Below, piece by piece: positions 8,027 to 10,600 of a DNA stretch of 10,600 nucleotides (position 1 is the stretch's first letter; each line of letters starts with the position of its first letter). Source of the stretch: Fidelibacterota bacterium. GTDB taxonomy: Bacteria > Fidelibacterota > Marinisomatia > Marinisomatales > TCS55. Made by a program: the position numbers and the translations under genes. The stretch is from NCBI GenBank assembly GCA_002712245.1, contig PASZ01000033.1, forward strand, positions 5,402 through 16,001, given 5' to 3'. A model generated the notes under the pieces. That model worked only from the letters and a program-made list of their open reading frames with translations. It did no database searches and was not told the DNA's origin.

Positions 8027-9128
8027 ATGGATTTTAATGATATAAAAGAACTTTTTAAAAGAACAGAAAAAAAATTTTCTGAATTACGGAGGCATCTTTG
8101 ACTTTCAGGCAAAAGAGAACGATTTAAATAAAATGCGTCAGCTTACTACTGACCAAAATTTTTGGGATGATAACCAATCTGCTTCTAAGCAATTAAAAAA
8201 AATTTCTTTATTAGAAAAAGATATTAATCTCTGGAAAAAAATTGATACCGCTGTAAATGATTTTAATATTTTAATTGAATTTTATGAATCAGATGATGTT
8301 TCAATTGAAGAAGTTGAAAATGAATTAGAAATCCTTGTTAATTTAGTAAATGATATTGAACTAAAAACTATCCTTGGTCAGCCGCAAGATATTCAAAATG
8401 CTATTATGACGATACATCCTGGGGCAGGAGGTACAGAAAGTCAGGATTGGGCCGAAATGCTTTATAGGATGTATAATCGCTGGTTTGAGAATAAGGGATT
8501 TAAAAAAAATGTAATTGATTTTCAGCCAGGAGATGAGGCAGGAATAAAAGACATTACCATTGAAATCCAAGGAGACTATGCTTATGGATTTTTAAAAGCT
8601 GAAGTTGGAGTACATCGATTGGTTAGAATATCTCCATTTGATTCAAATAGTCGAAGACACACTTCTTTTGCATCTGTCTTTGTTTTTCCCTCGTCTGATG
8701 ATGAAATAGAAATTGAAATCGATCAAAATGATATTAGAATTGATACATATCGGGCAAGCGGCGCAGGAGGACAGCACGTGAATAAAACCGATTCAGCGAT
8801 TCGCATAACTCATTTGCCAACGGGTTTAGTGGTGCAATGTCAAAATCAAAGAAGTCAGCATAAAAACAAGGCATCAGCACTAAAGGTTTTAAAAGCTAGG
8901 CTTTATCAACTTGAGATTGATAAAGAAAAAGAAGCAATTAAAGACTTAGAGGATAAAAAAAAGGAAATTGCTTGGGGCAGTCAAATAAGATCTTACGTTT
9001 TTCATCCTTATAATCTCGTCAAAGATCATAGAACGAATCATGAGACTGGAAATATTTCCGCAGTCATGGATGGCAAGATAGATAATTTTATAAGATCATT
9101 TTTAATTCATAAGATTGATAGTAATTAA
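8027..9128 (+). CDS. prfB: Peptide chain release factor 2, expressed through programmed +1 frameshift
   Basis: Recognises UGA and UAA stop codons and triggers peptide release. Translation from the ATG at 8027 gives 24 codons (MDFNDIKELF to RRHL) and then hits an in-frame TGA at 8099-8101. Slipping +1 at CTT-T resumes at GAC (8100), reads in frame through 8133 and ends at 9128, for a 366-residue protein against 365 in E. coli. Key motifs fall where expected: HPGAGGTES near 130-138, the stop-codon reading SPF at 202-204, and the peptidyl-transferase GGQ at 247-249 inside RASGAGGQHVNK. The position matching E. coli 246 is Ala, the more active form. It is 16 bases after cdaA with no Shine-Dalgarno sequence, and lysS follows 21 bases later, the order also seen in E. 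coli. Starting at the Met codon at 8133 would drop 35 residues and the regulation. Confidence 0.97.
8087..8102 (+). promoter_or_regulatory. prfB +1 programmed ribosomal frameshift (RF2 autoregulation) site
   Basis: The site reads CGG-AGG-CAT-CTT-TGA-C. The GGAGG at 8088-8092 is an internal Shine-Dalgarno element, followed by exactly 3 bases, the slippery Leu codon CTT (8096-8098) and the TGA stop in its weak TGA-C context. E. coli prfB has the same architecture (AGG-GGG-UAU-CUU-UGA-C). When RF2 is scarce the ribosome pauses at UGA and shifts +1; when it is plentiful, translation ends at 25 codons. Sequence and spacing are seen directly; function is carried over from the well-studied family. 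Confidence 0.95.
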
Positions 9129-9149
9129 TTATAACCTGAAAGAAATTTT

Positions 9150-10600
9150 ATGACAGAAGAAAGAAAAAGCCTTAATCAAATTATAAATATTCGTAAAGAA
9201 AAATTAAATAAAATTATTTCTAAAGGCATTAACCCTTATCCTCCAATATTTAAACCATCACATTTAAGTGGTGATATTTTATCAAAATTCAAAACCCATG
9301 AAAATAAATTAGTTTCCGTTGCAGGAAGAATTTTATCTATGCGAAAAATGGGTAAAGCTTCTTTTTTTCATTTACAGGATAGTTTGGGTAAGATTCAAAT
9401 TTTTATTAAAAAAGATGACGTAGGTGAATCTGTATATGAAAACTTTCAGTTGATGGATATTGGCGATTTTGTAGGCATTGAAGGTGATGTTTTTAAAACA
9501 AAAGTTGGTGAAATATCTGTTAAGGTTAAATCTATGACTATTCTTTGTAAATCTATTAGACCTCTCCCAATTGTAAAAGAAAAGGAAGATGAGGTTTATG
9601 ATGCATTTACAAGTAAGGAAATGAGATATAGGAACAGACACCTTGATCTAATTGTTAACCCTCAAGTTCGTGACACTTTTTTTAAAAGAACTAAAATAAT
9701 TTCTAGTATTAGATCTTTCTTAGATGACCTTGGGTTTCTTGAGGTTGAAACACCTGTTCTTCAACCAATATATGGAGGTGCAAATGCAAGGCCTTTTACA
9801 ACCTATCATAATGCATTAGATCAGCAATTTTACCTTAGAATAGCTGATGAGCTTTATTTGAAACGTCTAATTGTTGGTGGAATTGATAGAGTATACGAAA
9901 TATCTAAAGATTTTCGTAATGAAGGAATGGATCGTAATCATAACCCAGAGTTTACAATGCTTGAATTCTATTGGGCTTATGCAGATTATGAAGATAACAT
10001 GGAATTAGTTGAAAAAATGATTAGAAGCGTATCAAAGCAAGTTGATTCTGAAAAAATAAATTGGGATGGTATTGAAATTGATCTAACAGAGAAGTTTAAA
10101 AAAATCCCATTCTTTAAGCTGCTGAATGAAAAATTAGGAGAAGACATTTCTCAATTAGACACTAATAAATTAAAAAAACTTTGTATAGCCAATAATCTTT
10201 CAATTGAAAAGAATGAAAATTATGGTCAATTATTAGATCAACTTATGAGTGAATTTATAGAGCCAGAATTGATTCAACCAACATTTGTTATAGATTACCC
10301 TACAGTAATATCACCGCTAGCTAAGAAACATAGAAAAGGAAATTCTGATATTGTTGAGAGATTTGAACTTTTCATTGGTGGGTCTGAGTTTGCGAATGCA
10401 TTCACCGAGCTCAATGATCCAGTTGACCAAAGAGAAAGGTTTGAATCTCAGCAAAAATTAGCCCTCAAAGGAGATGAGGAGGCTCATCCTTTAGATGAGA
10501 ACTTTCTTCAAGCGATTGAAAGCGGAATGCCTCCCACAGCTGGAGTTGGCATTGGCATAGATCGACTAGTAATGCTTTTAACAGGAAATAGATCAATAAA
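9150..10600 (+). CDS. lysS: Lysyl-tRNA synthetase, class II, 3'-truncated by window edge
   Basis: Charges tRNA-Lys with lysine. The frame is open from the ATG at 9150 to the last base, giving 483 visible residues; only about 15-20 C-terminal residues should be missing. An N-terminal OB-fold anticodon-binding domain (about 53-135, with VAGRILSMRKMGKASFFHLQD) precedes the class II catalytic core. Motif 1 lies around 182-203 ending GFLEVETPVL. Motif 2 is in the FRNEG...HNPEFTMLEFY region (255-274), after the family signature ELYLKRLIVGGIDRVYEI. Motif 3 is GVGIGIDRLVML (465-476). GSEFANAFTELNDP is also characteristic. It lies 21 bases after prfB with only a weak purine-rich GAAAGAAA upstream, so it is probably cotranscribed with prfB. 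No frameshift or internal stop was seen. Confidence 0.96.
   Translation, partial: MTEERKSLNQIINIRKEKLNKIISKGINPYPPIFKPSHLSGDILSKFKTHENKLVSVAGRILSMRKMGKASFFHLQDSLGKIQIFIKKDDVGESVYENFQLMDIGDFVGIEGDVFKTKVGEISVKVKSMTILCKSIRPLPIVKEKEDEVYDAFTSKEMRYRNRHLDLIVNPQVRDTFFKRTKIISSIRSFLDDLGFLEVETPVLQPIYGGANARPFTTYHNALDQQFYLRIADELYLKRLIVGGIDRVYEISKDFRNEGMDRNHNPEFTMLEFYWAYADYEDNMELVEKMIRSVSKQVDSEKINWDGIEIDLTEKFKKIPFFKLLNEKLGEDISQLDTNKLKKLCIANNLSIEKNENYGQLLDQLMSEFIEPELIQPTFVIDYPTVISPLAKKHRKGNSDIVERFELFIGGSEFANAFTELNDPVDQRERFESQQKLALKGDEEAHPLDENFLQAIESGMPPTAGVGIGIDRLVMLLTGNRSI

Noticed and set aside
8133..9128. prfB as a simple 331-residue ORF beginning at ATG 8133.
   Set aside because: It lacks the first 35 residues of RF2 and ignores the frameshift cassette and the upstream ATG at 8027 that restore normal length.
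1..10600. A hidden mobile, defence or otherwise novel gene system.
   Set aside because: Every long gap is filled by a recognisable housekeeping gene; the largest gap is 67 bases. No tandem or spaced direct repeats, integrase, transposase, tRNA gene or attachment-like repeat was seen.

Overview
The window looks like core chromosome from an AT-rich bacterium (about one third G+C by eye). Every gene lies on the + strand, intergenic gaps are almost absent, and there is no sign of mobile, phage, CRISPR or defence DNA. Protein motifs and gene order (tilS-hpt-ftsH, folP next to cdaA, prfB-lysS, and few start sites with a Shine-Dalgarno sequence) suggest a marine member of the Fibrobacteres-Chlorobi-Bacteroidetes side of the tree, with Marinimicrobia (SAR406) as my best guess. 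That placement is inference from style, not from a marker phylogeny.

Left block, 1-6385, probably one transcription unit. It begins inside a divergent type II (archaeal-like) glyceraldehyde-3-phosphate dehydrogenase. A metallo-beta-lactamase-fold hydrolase follows (TTG start, 4-base overlap), then metF (methylene-tetrahydrofolate reductase), tilS (tRNA-Ile lysidine synthase), hpt (hypoxanthine phosphoribosyltransferase, overlapping tilS) and ftsH (membrane AAA+ zinc protease). Gaps are 8 bases or fewer, or overlaps. A clear intrinsic terminator after ftsH closes the block.

Right block, 6397-10600, runs off the window edge: folP (dihydropteroate synthase), cdaA (diadenylate cyclase), prfB (release factor 2) and lysS (lysyl-tRNA synthetase, cut off at the right edge). 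prfB is split by an in-frame TGA at codon 25 and carries the classic autoregulatory +1 frameshift site, with an internal Shine-Dalgarno element 3 bases before CTT-TGA-C. A start-to-stop ORF reading of prfB loses 35 N-terminal residues.

The genes serve basic functions: central carbon flow (GAPDH), folate and one-carbon metabolism (metF, folP), tRNA decoding and charging (tilS, lysS), translation termination (prfB), purine salvage (hpt), membrane proteostasis (ftsH) and c-di-AMP signalling (cdaA). I found no previously undescribed system. The points most worth a second look are the prfB recoding site in a genome that otherwise hardly uses Shine-Dalgarno signals, and the archaeal-type GAPDH with an altered active-site motif.
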